Positions 8,832 through 19,920 of a DNA stretch of 64,000 nt are shown here, piece by piece. This stretch comes from Prorocentrum cordatum (lineage: Eukaryota; Sar; Dinophyceae; Prorocentrales; Prorocentraceae): positions 62,001 through 126,000 of the forward strand of contig CAUYUJ010002747.1 of assembly GCA_963575745.1 (NCBI GenBank), in the 5' to 3' direction. Below the pieces are notes generated by a model, which worked only from the letters and a program-made list of their open reading frames with translations, searched no databases and had not been told where the DNA came from. The position numbers and the translations under genes were made by a program. How positions within the stretch are numbered: position 1 is the first letter of the stretch; each line of letters starts with the position of its first letter.

Positions 8832-9125
8832 GAGTAGGAGGAGGAGGAGGAAAACGAGCAGGATGATGAGGATACATAGGATGAGGATGAGGATGATGAG
8901 GAGGACGAGGAGGGGGAGGAGGAGGAGGAGGAGGAGGAGGAGAAGGAATAACCCGATGAGGAGGATGATGTGCCCGACGGGGGGGAGGAGGAGGAGGAGG
9001 AGGAGGAGGAGGAGGAGGAGGATAAAAATGAGGAGGAGGAGGACGCGAAGGAGGAGGTGGAGGAGGAAGCCAACGAGGAGGAGAGATGGGGCCAACGAGG
9101 AGGAGGAGGATGAGGAGGAACCGGG
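8832..9125. repeat. (AGG)n microsatellite
   Basis: AGGAGG and GATGAGG repeats, purine-rich on plus. It begins directly after the candidate donor at 8826. Confidence 0.9.
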
Positions 9126-9149
9126 AGTAGCGCGAGATCGCCACATTGG

Positions 9150-9283
9150 GTGATGATGAAAGTGGTGGTGATACGGATGATAATGATGATGCTGCTGCTG
9201 ATTATGCTGGTGGTGGTACTGATGATGCTGCTGTTGCTGCTGCTGCTGTGGCTGCTGCTGATGATGATGATGCTGACGATGTC

Positions 9284-9320
<37 letters not shown>

Positions 9321-9718
9321 CTGATGATGCTGATGATGTTGATGATGATGCCGATGCTGATGCTGAATGAATGCTGATGCTAATGATGATGCTGATGCTG
9401 ATGCTGATGCTGATGCTGGGACTGCTGATGATGAGTGTGATGATGACGGTGACGACGCATACGATGAGTTGGTGGTGATGATGAGAATGAGTATGCTACT
9501 GGTAATGATGGAACTGATGATGCTGATGCTGATGCTGATGATGACGATGATGATGCTGAAGCTGGTGCTGATACTGATAATGATGACGACGACGGTGATG
9601 CTGATGACGACGATGATGATGACGATTGTGATCATGATGATGGCATTGATGATGCCAATGATGATGATGATGATGATGATGATGATGCTGATGATGATGA
9701 TGATGATGATGGTGATGC

Positions 9719-9768
<50 letters not shown>

Positions 9769-9930
9769 ACGATGTTGATGGCGACGACGATGATGCTGAT
9801 GCTGCTGCTGCTGATGATATTGATGATGATGATGATGATGATGACGCTGACGATGAGGTGGGTGGTGATAATGATGATGGTACTGATTGCGGTGGTTGCG
9901 ATTTCGACGGTGACGATGATAGTTTCTGAT
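9150..9930. repeat. (GAT)n microsatellite
   Basis: About 780 bases of GATGAT with GCTGAT and GACGAT interruptions. Long Met, Asp or Ser/Ile/His frames on both strands (for example 9367-10533 plus and 8103-9965 minus) are repeat translations. Confidence 0.9.
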
Positions 9931-10290
9931 GATGAGACTGCTCGTGATGATGATGAGAAAGACAACGACGATGACGACGATGACGCCAGCGACGACGATG
10001 AGGATGAGGATGTTGTTGTTCATGCCGGTTATGCTGATGAGGAGTATGTCGAGGATATTGAAATCTGTGGTGTCGATGTTGATGATGATGCTGATTATGC
10101 CGAACATGATCGTGGGCATTATGATGATTCTGATGATAACGATGATGCTGCTGATGACGATGATGGCGCGGAGGAGGAGGCGGAGGAGGAGGACTTGGAG
10201 GAGGAGGAGGAGGAGAAGGAGTTGGAGGAGGAGGAGGAGGAGCACGAGGAGATTGGAGGAGGAAAATCCTCCCACTTGCCCACCCCGGGT
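9931..10290. repeat. GAT/GAC-rich stretch ending in (AGG)n
   Basis: Degenerate GATGAC words to about 10165, then AGGAGG to 10265. An acidic frame here is not called. Confidence 0.7.
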
Positions 10291-10309
10291 ACATGCCCCC
10301 GTCACGCCT

Positions 10310-10395
10310 TCCTCCCTCGTGGCTCTCTGGGACCGTCTTCGGGGCCTCTTGGGGCCTTCTTGGCCTGTTTTGGAGCGCTCTTTGTCCCCTTGACG
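10310..10395. repeat. Short G/T-rich block
   Basis: GGGACCGTCTTCGGGGCCTC-type words, like the large G/T blocks but without an A-rich core. Confidence 0.45.
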
Positions 10396-10683
10396 CGTGC
10401 AGCCGGGGGTCGCCCGTGGCCCAGGGAAGGGGGTCGAAGTCCGGGTTTGGGGTTCCCGGGGGGCTGGTCATGGGGGGGAAGCATCTCACGCGCCTGGAGA
10501 CCCACAAGGGGTCGATGGTGTTGGTGGCGGTGATGGCGAGGACGAGGTGGTGGAGGGGGATGGGGCAGAGGAGGGACGGAGCTAAGATCGGAAGACGAAG
10601 AGCAACCGGCGGATGATGACGAAGAGAGGACCTTGGGACGGGCCCCCTGGGGCCACACCCTTGGCCGGCCTCCGCTGCTGCAG
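10396..10683. other. Unassigned GC-rich sequence
   Basis: No clear feature. It ends in CTCCGCTGCTGCAG, a possible splice acceptor for the next entry. Confidence 0.3.
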
Positions 10684-10750
10684 CCGAAGAGGTCGAAGAG
10701 GCGGGGTGCGGCGATTTCGCCGTACAGCATCGACATTGTTCACAACCTCG
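10684..10750 (+). CDS. Possible second exon of the DHHC-like gene
   Basis: The frame reads PKRSKRRGAAISPYSIDIVH then NLG. Some DHHC enzymes carry an NPYS...IV.N...FG segment some 15-25 residues after TTxE, and SPYSIDIVHNL resembles it. A possible acceptor CTGCAG precedes it and CTCG/GTTACG follows as a possible donor. A VFFG-encoding segment at 11170-11181, after an AG, could continue the motif. Canonical splicing from 8825 does not keep this frame, so another exon, non-canonical splicing (known in dinoflagellates) or coincidence must be invoked. Tentative. Confidence 0.25.
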
Positions 10751-10814
10751 GTTACGCCTCTGGCCTTCCCCGCCACCCGCCAGAGGATTCCGGAGGACGC
10801 TCGATTCTCCCCCA

Positions 10815-10990
10815 TCCTGCTCCTGCTCGTCGTCGTCGTCGTCGTCATCCTCGTCGTCGTCATCCTCCTTCTCCTCGTCGTCGTCATCCTCCTTCTCCTC
10901 GTCGTCGTCATCCTCCTTCTCCTCATCGACGCTCGATTCTCCCCATCCTCCTTCTCCTCGTCGTCGTCATCCTCCTCCGCTTCCTTCTCC
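10815..10990. repeat. CTC/GTC microsatellite with a 24-bp tandem unit
   Basis: TCGTCGTCGTCATCCTCCTT-type units repeat three times at about 10850-10925 within CTC/GTC-rich sequence. Confidence 0.75.
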
Positions 10991-10994
10991 CAGA

Positions 10995-11166
10995 CAGCCG
11001 CCGCCCGGAGCACATCGAGGCGGTCCGCCTGTCGCCGCCTTCCTCCTCGACGTCGTCGTGCTCCGCCCCCTCCTCTCTTGCAGCCGCCGCCCTGAGCACA
11101 CCGAGGCGGTCCGCGTGTCTCCGCCTTCCTCCTCCTCCTCGACGTCGTCGTCGCCCTCGTCCACTT
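10995..11166. repeat. 86-bp tandem duplication
   Basis: Units begin CAGCCGCCGCCC(G/T)GAGCAC at 10995 and 11081, with matching CGAGGCGGTCCGC and CCTCCTCGACGTCGTCG interiors. Confidence 0.75.
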
Positions 11167-11680
11167 CGAGGTGTTTTTTGGTAACGCCCGAAATGGGTAC
11201 GGAAAAATCAGGTACGATGCCCAACACTACAACATGTTGGTCAAAACCGACAGCGGCCGCTGTTGGGCAAGCAGCATTCTGTCTGACAGGGACATCACCA
11301 GGACAACGACTGCGAGACCTTCTGAAAATGAAGTGGAACTGCTGTCGGTCTCTGTGCCCATTCTTTCCGTACCGACTTCGATCGTCACGACCTCGGCCTA
11401 CAGCGCCGCCAGATCTCGGAGATTCTCGATTCATCAGCCCCCGATTTTGTCCTTGTCCTGGCTCGGTCTTCACTTCCAGGCGTTCCCTCCCTCCCCGCCT
11501 GCGGCCCCCCGGAGGCTGGGGCTTTTTTGGGCCACGCGGGGCCGTCGGCTCCCTCGGGGTGAAGACAGCCAGCCTCTATGGGGGGTGGGTACGAGAAGCG
11601 CGGGGGCCCCCTGTGCACAGCGAAGGACACAAGCGAGAGCGCCGGATGGGTTAGGGCACCTCCGGGGGGCGTAAAGGTCC
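11167..11680. other. Unassigned sequence
   Basis: Contains the VFFG-encoding stretch mentioned at 10684-10750 and a possible donor ATCAG/GTACGATG at 11210. No firm gene. Confidence 0.3.
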
Positions 11681-11912
11681 AAGCAGTGGCGAATCGTCTT
11701 GGCTTGACGATCGGTCCGCCAAAGAATGTTCTAAGGATCCTTTCTGTGGTCTGCACGAGATGCTCTTAGAGCCTTTCTGACTGAGACTCTCTTCACTGCT
11801 GATACATCGGGCCTCTGTTCTGAGAGCATTGGTTTTGTTCTTAGATTTTTTCGTTCTCAGAACTTGTCGTCGTGAGCCTGTAGGAATGCCTGGACGGTCG
11901 GTCCCTGCCCAG
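11681..11912. mobile_element. SINE-like element, family A copy 1
   Basis: About 230 bases beginning AAGCAGTGGCGAATCGTCTT and ending ACGGTCGGTCCCTGCCC. Related copies lie at 26140-26360, 35442-35580 (3' truncated) and 46542-46772. TGGCGAAGCGTCCTGG near the 5' end resembles an RNA polymerase III A box, and GTTCTAAGAATC about 40 bases later lies where a B box would, though it is a poor match. Non-coding, possibly tRNA-derived. Confidence 0.6.
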
Positions 11913-11986
11913 AAGGGAAAAGCGCTTCGCGCGTCGCGGTCTGGACCAGGTCGGACGGGTCCAGGGCGAGGATGAATGCGTTGCTG

Positions 11987-12075
11987 GGCGTTCCGGAACG
12001 CTCTCGGAGCGTTCCGGAGCGCTCTGAGGAGGCCGCGGCGCCCGACAGTTTCCAGAGCCGCCGGGTCGCATCGGC
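11987..12075. repeat. Dispersed repeat J, copy 1
   Basis: About 90 bases with CGTTCCGGAACGCTCT palindromes followed by GAGGAGGCCGCGGCGCCC. A second copy lies at 34441-34531. Confidence 0.65.
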
Positions 12076-12415
12076 TCTCGATCCATCCTCGTCCGACGTT
12101 CTCTTTGTCCTGGCCTCGTCTTACCAGCGGGCTGCCCCTGCTCCAGGGGGCAGCGCGAGGGCGCGGAGGGAGCCGCGCATCGCGGGGCGCGAGGGCGCGC
12201 GGAGGCGGGTGCCTGGTGGGTGTCGGGGTTGTGGCTTCTGTCCTTGTCCCTGGGAAGTCTCCCGGGAGGTGCCGTAGAGGTGCCCAGGAGGTGCTCGGAG
12301 GCACCCCTCTTGGAGGTCTCGAGGGGGGCTCCGCGAGCAGGAGGGAGGACAGCAGGAGGACACCAGGAGGGAGGGGGAGGCGGAGGGAGGAGGAGGCGGA
12401 ATTAGTATGAGGGAG
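12076..12415. other. Unassigned GC-rich sequence
   Basis: No supported feature; the sequence grades into an AGG array. Confidence 0.3.
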
Positions 12416-12710
12416 AAGGAGAGGAGGGGGGAGGGAGGAGGAGGGGGAGGAGGAGGAGGAGGAGGAGGAGGAGGAGGAGGAGGAGGAGGAGGAGGAGGAG
12501 GAGGAGGGAGCAGAAGGGAGTAGTATGAAGAAGAGTCGGAGGAGGGAGGATGAGGGAGAATGATTGAGGATGCGGGACGAGGAGGGAGGAGGAGAAGGAG
12601 GAGGAGGAGGAGGAGGAGCAGGAGGAGGAAGAGGAGGAGGAGGAGGAGGAGAGGGGAGAAGGAGGGGGGGGGAGGAGGAGGAGGAAGAGGAGCGCCTCGC
12701 GCCCGGCGCA
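12416..12710. repeat. (AGG)n microsatellite
   Basis: Purine-rich on plus, with an almost pure GGA stretch at 12445-12510. Minus-strand Pro/Ser/Leu frames here are by-products. Confidence 0.9.
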
Positions 12711-12839
12711 GGCAGAGGCTGGGAAGCCCCCTCGGGCTGCCCAAGCGGTCTGTCTGCAGAGGACGATCCTGGGAGCCTCTCGTTGTTACTCAGTTTGACT
12801 TTCTTGCGCCTCCCAGTGGTCCGCAGAGGTTCGTCGGCG

Positions 12840-12985
12840 TCACTGGAGGCCACAGGAAGCCACTGGAGGCCACTGGAGGCCAGTGGAGGCCACTGGGGGC
12901 CACCGGAGGCCGCAGGGGGCTATTGGAGGAGCCACTGGAGGCCGCTGGAGGCCATCGGGGGACCGCAGGAGGCCACTGGTGAGGG
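12840..12985. repeat. GGAGGCCACT minisatellite
   Basis: Tandem 10-12 base words GGAGGCCACTGG. Confidence 0.8.
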
Positions 12986-13062
12986 ATGAGCAGAAGCATT
13001 GGGTGTTATTTTTTAGGCTGTCGGGATCCGCGGCTTTGAAGTCCTCACGGAGCCCCAGGCTT

Positions 13063-13140
13063 TTGCAGAATTTCGGCATGCGTTGCGGTGCCCCCGAAGC
13101 CCCAGAGATCTCACCAGACGGTCTGCCCGCCGCGCGGGGG
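13063..13140. repeat. Dispersed repeat P, copy 1
   Basis: CCCGAAGCCCCAGAGATCTC followed by ACCAGACGGTCTG and a GCCGCGCGG end. Copies lie at 13341-13385 (partial) and 14121-14190. Confidence 0.6.
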
Positions 13141-13262
13141 AGCCCGCTTTGGCTACCCAGAGCGGTCTGGTGATGGATGATGCTCAGGAGGGGAGAGCAG
13201 ACACAGAAACCTATAGCCGCAGATTTCAGGAAAAAATCTGGGAACGATGAGAAACGGAGGGG

Positions 13263-13385
13263 AAGATGGACATGTGGAAGATATGGAAGAATATCGGGAA
13301 TCTTGGAAAGTTTGTATACTTATATGTGTCTCCTTGGGCCCTTTCAGGTACCATGTTCCCGAAGCCCCAGAGACCGTGCTGTCCG
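13263..13385. repeat. Dispersed repeats K (copy 1) and P (partial copy 2), adjacent
   Basis: K runs from CATGTGGAAGATATGG to ATATGTGTCTCCTTGGGCC; its second copy is at 34310-34420. P follows directly (ACCATGTTCCCGAAGCCCCA). Confidence 0.55.
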
Positions 13386-14120
13386 ACAACTCTCGCTCGA
13401 CTCTTCCTGTTTGAGGGAGGTCGCTCACAGTTATCGACTTCCATCGAAGAACTCGCTCTCCAGAGTGGCTCATCTTTGCGCTCTGCAGCCGCTCATGGCA
13501 CGCTCCGCGTGCCCGCTTGCCATTGTGCGAACCGCCCATCGGCAACCGCTGTGGGGACACAGCGCGGCGCAGATGGTAGGCCAGATGCTGTTCGCTCATG
13601 GCCTCACGGGGGGCAAAAGTGGGAAACGACTGAAACATTAGGGGACGACGGACATCTTTTCGCACTGAGAAAAGATTGGGCATCTCTGGGCCCCTCTAAA
13701 TCAACGTCACCCAAACGTACTGATCATGTGTGTGCGTCGTTCCCAACAGGGCGATAGTTACGCGCGCCAAGAAATGTCATCGTATAAACTCTGTAGCGAA
13801 GCGCTTTCTGGCCAGGTCGCCTGGTAAACGATCTACTATGACAACATGGTTATACTATATGCCCGGGTCGGACGCATGCTCCCAAGGAGGACATATAGTA
13901 CATAGCGGGTGCGCATCAAGAAACCATATGCTTTTCGTCTGGGTATCCCGGGTTTCTTCGCTCCGCCCGCTGCGCGGTGTTTTCCCGCAGCCATTGAAGA
14001 AGCTGCTGCGTTCAGGGTGTTCCGGATTTCTCCTCAGGTGTACTTCGCGCGCGGATTTTCAGCGTCGGGTTTCTGGCGAGGGTTTCTTGCGGCCGCGCCC
14101 GCACTGTACTAGTATGCCCT
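13386..14120. other. Unassigned sequence
   Basis: A plus-strand frame (13177-13641) covers part of this region, and LREVAHSYRLPSKNSLSRVA and the sequence after it look more protein-like than their surroundings. I cannot assign a family. The rest shows nothing. Confidence 0.25.
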
Positions 14121-14190
14121 TGTGTGCCCCATTAGGTGCCATGTTCTCGAAGCCACAGAGATCTCACAAGACGGTCTGTCGCCGCGCGGT
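14121..14190. repeat. Dispersed repeat P, copy 3
   Basis: TGCCATGTTCTCGAAGCCAC, then AGAGATCTCACAAGACGGTC and CCGCGCGG. Confidence 0.6.
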
Positions 14191-14375
14191 GCTGGAGGCT
14201 TCGGAGAGGCCCCCTCTTGCGCTCGAGGCATCAAAACATCCTCGGAGGACGAAACGCCTCCCGAGAAGGGGTTCTCGTCCACCCCGCAGCGCGCTTCTTA
14301 TTGACTCCATGGACGGCGCGGCCACCGTACCGGGGCTGCAGCGAGCATTCGTGAGCCAAAAATTGATCGAGGGCC

Positions 14376-14440
14376 TGTCGAGGGCCGATCACCGATCTGT
14401 CGGTAATGTGTCGCCGATTCCGGGTCGCTGTTCCCCCCCC
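14376..14440. repeat. Dispersed repeat N, copy 1 (3' part)
   Basis: CGATCTGTCGGTAATGTGTC then GCCGATTCCGGGTCGCTG. Longer copies lie at 33335-33483 and 58265-58395. Confidence 0.6.
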
Positions 14441-14499
14441 GTCGTTCCCCATCGCGAAAGGTTTGGGGAGTGTTGCGGGGGGGGGTGGGGCGTCATGGG

Positions 14500-14736
14500 C
14501 CAAAACATGTCCGTATCCAGGGCCTCGCGGGCCGAGATCCTGGGCCGCGATCCCTCGGAACCGGAGCGTTTCTTCGCGGATGCATCGCGCGGAACGTATT
14601 CGTACGACTAGTAACTATCCGCGGGATCGTGCCTCAGCATCCAGACCTCGAGGGCGCGGATGCGGATATGCTCGCCGCTCGTGAGGCACATCTCCACGAT
14701 CGATCCTCGGTTGCCGAGGGGCTCGAGTTGTCTTAG
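14500..14736 (+). CDS. Possible short exon(s), unknown product
   Basis: Two overlapping frames have protein-like composition: SVSRASRAEILGRDPSEPER to TYSYD (stop at 14609-14611), and TIRGIVPQHPDLEGADADML to AEGLELS (stop near 14736). No family is recognised and no splice boundaries are certain. Confidence 0.2.
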   Translation, partial: PKHVRIQGLAGRDPGPRSLGTGAFLRGCIARNVFVRLVTIRGIVPQHPDLEGADADMLAAREAHLHDRSSVAEGLELS

Positions 14737-15110
14737 GCGCAGTGACGGCTTATAATATTGACCATTATTTCGGGGAGTTGAGAGAGAGAGAAGAAAACAA
14801 AGAGAGCGATAATAAGCAACATGCAAGTCACATGAATATATCCTATGTATGCAGATCGGAGAGAGAGAGAGATAGCAAGAGTTGAGGAAGGAGGGGGATG
14901 GCGAGGATCGACGATCGAGGTGTTCGAACGTCTCTCGCGATTTGTCTAGGTTTTCGAGTGCGTCTCGCGCCCGTGTGAACGTCTTGGTTACCTCTTTCTG
15001 GATCCGCCTTGAGATTCCAGTCGGAACGCACCCGTGGACAGGTTATGTATCTCTTATCTTGAAGACCCAAGGGGCTACGGGGAGCGACGGTGTTTGAAAC
15101 ATCTTGTTGG
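14737..15110. other. Unassigned sequence
   Basis: Contains short GAGAGA runs at 14781-14792 and 14861-14876 and nothing else of note. Confidence 0.3.
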
Positions 15111-15680
15111 AAGGGGGAAATTAGCGACGTTCCGCGTATCCCCACCAGTCTTTGGTCTTCCCCCGCGCACTGTCTCGGCGGCACCGCACAGCCGGTCGGC
15201 TTGTGCAGGTCGGCTCGGAGTCTGGCGCCACCCCGGCGACTCACTCCCGTGCGTCCGCACATTCTTCTCGGCAGCCCGTTTACTTCGGTTCACGTCGATG
15301 CGCCTATGTGCGTTTGCTTGTGAATTCAGTTCATTTTGTTTTGTGCATGTGCATCTGCGAGTTTGTCTTGCGTGTGCGAACTTGTCCGCCGACACTGGCG
15401 GCTTGCTCGCAAATTCGCTTCGTTCCGCCACCCGGACGCCGCTTTCGCTCCTAGACCGTCGCCTGGGAGCCGCCGACCCAAAAACAATATCCCCACCAGG
15501 CGTGGCGCCTCATCGGCGACTCACTTCCGGCCCTTCGAGATCCGCAGGTCTCGCGCGTTCCCGCGATGGCCACTCGAATTCTGGTCATTTTGTCCAGCGC
15601 ACGTGCACGAGCTTGCAGTACGTCAGCCAGTTCAGCGTCACCCAGCCTGCAGTCGCCGTCTGAGTGGGCCAGTCGGCGCT
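15111..15680. repeat. Diverged internal repeat
   Basis: Two loosely similar halves share TATCCCCACCAG and GCGACTCACTTCC-like words (about 15140-15245 and 15490-15535) and a CAGTTCATTTTG / GGTCATTTTG stretch. An old tandem duplication is likely. No coding. Confidence 0.35.
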
Positions 15681-16500
15681 CTGCTTATAATAGCAATTAG
15701 CCAGCCCCGGTTCCCGCACCCCGGTCAAATCGCGGTTCTGCTCCCCTCGACGGCAGGTGGCCTCGGGTGCTCGTGGTCTAGCCTGGGCATCATTCCGTGG
15801 CCTCACCAAGCTGCGCCCATGGCTGTGACTGCGGCGCTGGCGTCCGCCCTCCTGTCGCCTTGTGGACGGTTCTGCGGTGCGCGCCACTGGTCGCGCCGCC
15901 CAGGCGTTGGCACGTTCGGGGGCCGACCCGCTCTGGCTGGCCGGCGGCCAAGATGCGTCTAGGGTTGTTCTCTCACCGCCAGACTGTGTTCTGTTCGGGT
16001 CAGTCGCCATCCCTGGTCGGACGACTGCGGACTGCGCCCCCTCTTCATACGGGGTTTTGGTGTGCGACTTTGCTGGCGCCACCACCGGCACTCGCCAGAC
16101 CGTGGCTTGCATCTAGGGCCTTACACCGTGTTGCCCACCCTGGTCGCACCGTGGTGCTCCTGCGCGCCATTTTGGCTGCGCTTCAGCTTCGGCTGGCCAA
16201 TTCACGCGGACGCAATTCGTTTCTTGGTGGTTGTTCCCCCACCCGGCTCAGGCCACCTTGGCAGCCGCTCCACTCACAGCGGTTGTCCACGTTTTGCATT
16301 CATTAGCAGCTTGCAGACCCTGGCGGTCGGTTGCCCTGGCAGTCAGCACCTGCAGCTCTTCGCACGGTTGCAACGCCTGGCAGTGTTGCAGCCCTGCCCC
16401 TCTTCGGCGTCTATTTGGTCCCGTTGTGAGTGGCGGTGTTAGGCCTGCTTTTGCTTGGTTAATTAGGCCCTCGCGCGGCCCGCCCGGACCCTGATTCGCC
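15681..16500. other. Unassigned sequence
   Basis: C/T-rich on plus, with recurrent TGGCTGG, GCACCGTGG and CCCACC words suggesting an ancient minisatellite. Several 100-200 codon frames have no motif. Confidence 0.3.
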
Positions 16501-16515
16501 GCTGTTGCGCTCTCG

Positions 16516-16565
16516 CCTGCGGCAGCTGACAAAAAATCCCCACGGCAGCTGACCAAAAATCCCCA
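16516..16565. repeat. 24-bp direct duplication
   Basis: CGGCAGCTGACAAAAAATCC followed by CCA occurs, then recurs as CGGCAGCTGACCAAAAATCC with CCA. Confidence 0.7.
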
Positions 16566-16859
16566 CCAGCCCATCCAACAATTTCCAGGAGAGTTGCTCG
16601 GATCAGGGCAGTGTAGAAGCATGCAGTGGCCCGTTTGCCTTTCAAGCGTGCAGGAGTGATACAAATGGTGGGAACACTAGTTGGGATGATTGAGCGCACG
16701 TTCCTTTCGCGCTGTGTGTTATCGGGGTGTCGTGGGGACGTTTTTGAGTTTGCCTTTGGGCCCTCTCGGGGCAGGGATGCGAATTGAGAGGCCTTACAGC
16801 CGGCGCCGCCGACCCCAAACGACGACAATGACGACAACGACGACGACGACGATGTTAAT

Positions 16860-17480
16860 ATGGGTCTGAATTTTCAAAGATGCTTCTTGGGTTACCTTCG
16901 GAGCGTTCCCGGGTGCCTCAGAAGGGGTATTTTTTTGTGGTTTTTGGGGGGACTCCCTGGGGGCCAGTTGGGAGGCTCTTGGGGGCTTCTTGGGGTTTCC
17001 CCGGCGCATCTTGGAGGTTTCTTGGGGGCGTCTTGGGGACTTTGTGGCGTTTCCTGGGGCCCTTTCAGGCCGAGGGTTTGAATTTTCTGTCTGTTCGGGT
17101 CCCCGTCTGGGCACTCTCTTGGAGCCGTCTTGGGAGCCTCTCGGGCCATCTTTGAGGCCTCTTGGGCCGTCTTGGGGCCCTTTTGGGTTGTGTTGGGGCC
17201 CCTTCGGAGGCCTCTTGGGTTACCTTGGGGAGTTTTTCGGGGCCTGTTCGGTCGTCTTGGACTGTCGGGAAGCCGAAGCGGCGAGATTTGAACATAAATC
17301 ATGTTTGCTTGTTGGGGTTTTCTTGGGAGTGCTCTTGGAATCCTCACAGGGCGTCATGAAAACCTCTTGGGCCGTCTGGGGGCTAATTGGGCGTCTTGGG
17401 CCGATCGTTCGGCAATTCGGGTCCTTTTCGGACCGTCTTTGGGGCGTTTTGGGGCAGTCTTATTTCGTCTTTGGGAGTAT
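16860..17480. repeat. G/T-rich block with A-rich core (copy 3)
   Basis: CTTGGGGCCGTCTTGGG-type words. The core at about 17270-17320 contains GCCGAAGCGGCGAGATTTGA and AACATAAATCATG. Confidence 0.6.
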
Positions 17481-18114
17481 TGGTCTTTGGGACCCCCCAG
17501 CGGGAGGGGACATTCTGATCTCCCCTACGTGACCTCCCCCAGGACCCCCCTCCGGGACCCCCCCCCGCCGGCGGGGAAGGAATCAACGGAAAGGGTTTCC
17601 TTTCGAGTGAGTTACGACGTTCGTTATTGCCGCTTGGGCTAGCACGCTTGAGGAGAAAGGCCTAAGGCAAAAGGCAACGGCTGGCCTGTTGGAGAAGGAA
17701 AACCAGGAGAAAGCCTGTAATGGCGACGACGACGACGACGAGGAGACGGCGAGTGAAACAGCGACGAATGTAAAGGCCTCGTCCACACGCCGACAAGGTC
17801 GGCGGACTTCGTGTAAGAGGAGGACGTGGGAAATAATCTGAGGGAGGAAGAGGACGAGGAGAGGAGGAGGAGGATGACCATACTAATGATAGTATACCCC
17901 GAATATCTGCAAGACTAAAAGCGGACAAGCATATCAACATCATTAATACTACGAATAATCATACGAGTCGTAATCGTAGTAGTCGCAATGGTACTGGTAC
18001 TTACGACACTACGAATACCAACGATTTGATCAAGGCGAACTACTAGAAGGATGTTCGCACGCGAGCGTTCAAGGCTACATCGGCCCAAACAGAGACTCTA
18101 AGATGGGCCTCTCG
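17481..18114. other. Unassigned sequence
   Basis: GAC/GAGG-rich patches at 17705-17880 and an AT-rich patch at 17880-18010. No gene recognised. Confidence 0.3.
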
Positions 18115-18290
18115 TAATTATCATGAGGCTCCCTTGAAGTTCCCGTGAGGCCTCTCGGGGCCGTCTTTGGGCACTCGCGGGGCTTTCTCGTGGGGTCTGA
18201 GAGCTGCATTCGACCTCTTTGGGGGGATTAAGGGGGCCTCTTTGGGTCGTGTTGGGCCGTCTTGGCCACCATGGCTCACGCGGAGCAGGG
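18115..18290. repeat. G/T-rich block (copy 4)
   Basis: CCTCTCGGGGCCGTCTTTGG-type words, no A-rich core. Confidence 0.5.
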
Positions 18291-18330
18291 GCGTGCAATT
18301 CTGCCCCCCCCCATCAAGGGCAACCGATGG

Positions 18331-18571
18331 AATGCATCTTCTCATGGAGGACGCATCTGCGCAGCTGCGTAACCACTGGGCGTGGGCGATGAACGCGCTG
18401 TTTGAAAGGGGCCCTGTGGAGGACACGTTTGTCCACACGTGCGGATTTGAGATCAGTTGCAGAACTTCCGGTAGGACGAGCGAGGGGATTGACGCGGGTG
18501 ATTTCGACGAGGGCGACGGCCGCGAATTGTTCTATGAAGTCAGCTACTCCAGCGATATCTTGCGCGGCTGA
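18331..18571 (+). CDS. Possible exon of an unknown protein
   Basis: A frame from ATG 18331 reads MHLLMEDASAQLRNHWAWAM, continues through FVHTCGFEISCRTS and ends in an acidic tail (EGIDAGDFDEGDGRELFYEV) with a TGA stop. Its complexity and mixed composition stand out from the surroundings. No family is recognised, and the 5' part of the open frame lies in a G/T block, so an upstream splice acceptor would be needed. Confidence 0.3.
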
Positions 18572-18599
18572 GAAGGGAGTGGAGGCGGGTCGGTTGCCT

Positions 18600-18894
18600 T
18601 AGGAGCGCCGGGGGAGGGGGGGGGGGCGTCGGGGAAACGAAAGATGGGGGGGGCGGGGGGGCGGCCAGCAGCAACGGCGGCAGCAGCAGCAGCAGCGAGT
18701 GCAGAGGCAGCGGCAATGGCGGTGTAATCCACGGGTGGATGCAGCGGCAAACGCAGCGGCAGTTTCGGCGGCGGCCCGCGGACCCCCCGAAGATTGAGCA
18801 ACAACGTCAAGAAGCAGGTCCACGTGTCTGGCGCTGCCCACAACGCGGCACTCGCAGCTGCGTGCGGTTGGGCCCCTCGTCAGGATAATTGTTG
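18600..18894. other. GC-rich, GGC/AGC-rich sequence
   Basis: G runs and GCAGCAGCAG (18675-18720). No gene recognised. Confidence 0.35.
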
Positions 18895-18949
18895 TTCCTC
18901 TTTCTCTCTGTCTCTTTCTCTCGATACCTTTAAATTGTTTGTTGTTCTC

Positions 18950-18992
<43 letters not shown>

Positions 18993-19037
18993 TTTCTCTC
19001 TCTCTCTCTCTCTCTCTCGCTTTGTACATCGTTCTTG

Positions 19038-19109
<72 letters not shown>

Positions 19110-19167
19110 CCTCTCTCTCCCTCTCTCTCATCTCTCTCTATTTCATATGTTGTTTGTTTCCTGTTTT

Positions 19168-19219
<52 letters not shown>

Positions 19220-19224
19220 GGGCT

Positions 19225-19268
<44 letters not shown>

Positions 19269-19333
19269 CTTCTCTCTCTCTTTCTTTCTCTCTCTCTCTC
19301 TCTCTCTCCCTCTCTCTCTTTCTTTTTTTTTTT

Positions 19334-19371
<38 letters not shown>

Positions 19372-19429
19372 CTGATTTGTTCTCTCTCTCTCTCTCTCTC
19401 TCTCTTGATATATATATATATATTATATA

Positions 19430-19461
<32 letters not shown>

Positions 19462-19627
19462 CCCCCTTTCGCTCTCTCATGTTTCTCTCCCTCTCGCTCT
19501 CGTACGACGTGTGTCGTTTCTCTCCCTCTCTTCTCTCATTCTCTCTCATCCTCTTTCTCTTTCGCGCTCTTACTCTTTCTCTAACTCCCTCTCGCTCGAT
19601 CTGTATATTTATATATCTAAGCATGGC

Positions 19628-19660
<33 letters not shown>

Positions 19661-19749
19661 TTCTTTCCCTCTCCCTCTCTCCTTCCCTCTCTCTCTCTAT
19701 CTCTATTTGTCTCCTTCGCTCTCTCCCTTTCTTTTTTTATATTTTTCCT

Positions 19750-19846
<97 letters not shown>

Positions 19847-19857
19847 CTTTTTGTTTG

Positions 19858-19919
<62 letters not shown>

Positions 19920-19920
19920 C
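18895..19920. repeat. (CT)n tract 1 with (TA)n and a T run
   Basis: About 1 kb of CT dinucleotides, pyrimidines on plus, with a (TA)n segment at 19408-19460 and a run of about 46 T at 19800-19846. The words ATATCTAAGCATGGCTCTC (about 19612) and TTTGTTTG (about 19850) have counterparts in the second CT tract at 24935 and 25075. Confidence 0.9.

Noticed and set aside
8103-9965. 620-codon minus-strand Ile/Ser/His ORF, the longest in the window
   Set aside because: It consists of (GAT)n and (AGG)n translation plus adjoining GC-rich sequence.
9367-10533. 388-codon plus-strand Met/Asp ORF
   Set aside because: Triplet-repeat product; the frame merely crosses from GAT into AGG repeats.
16166-16177. 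GCCATTTTGGCT, a 12-base match to the spliced leader
   Set aside because: It lacks the CTCAAG end, has no target duplication or ORF beside it, and a 12-mer match by chance is not very rare when both strands and several registers are considered.
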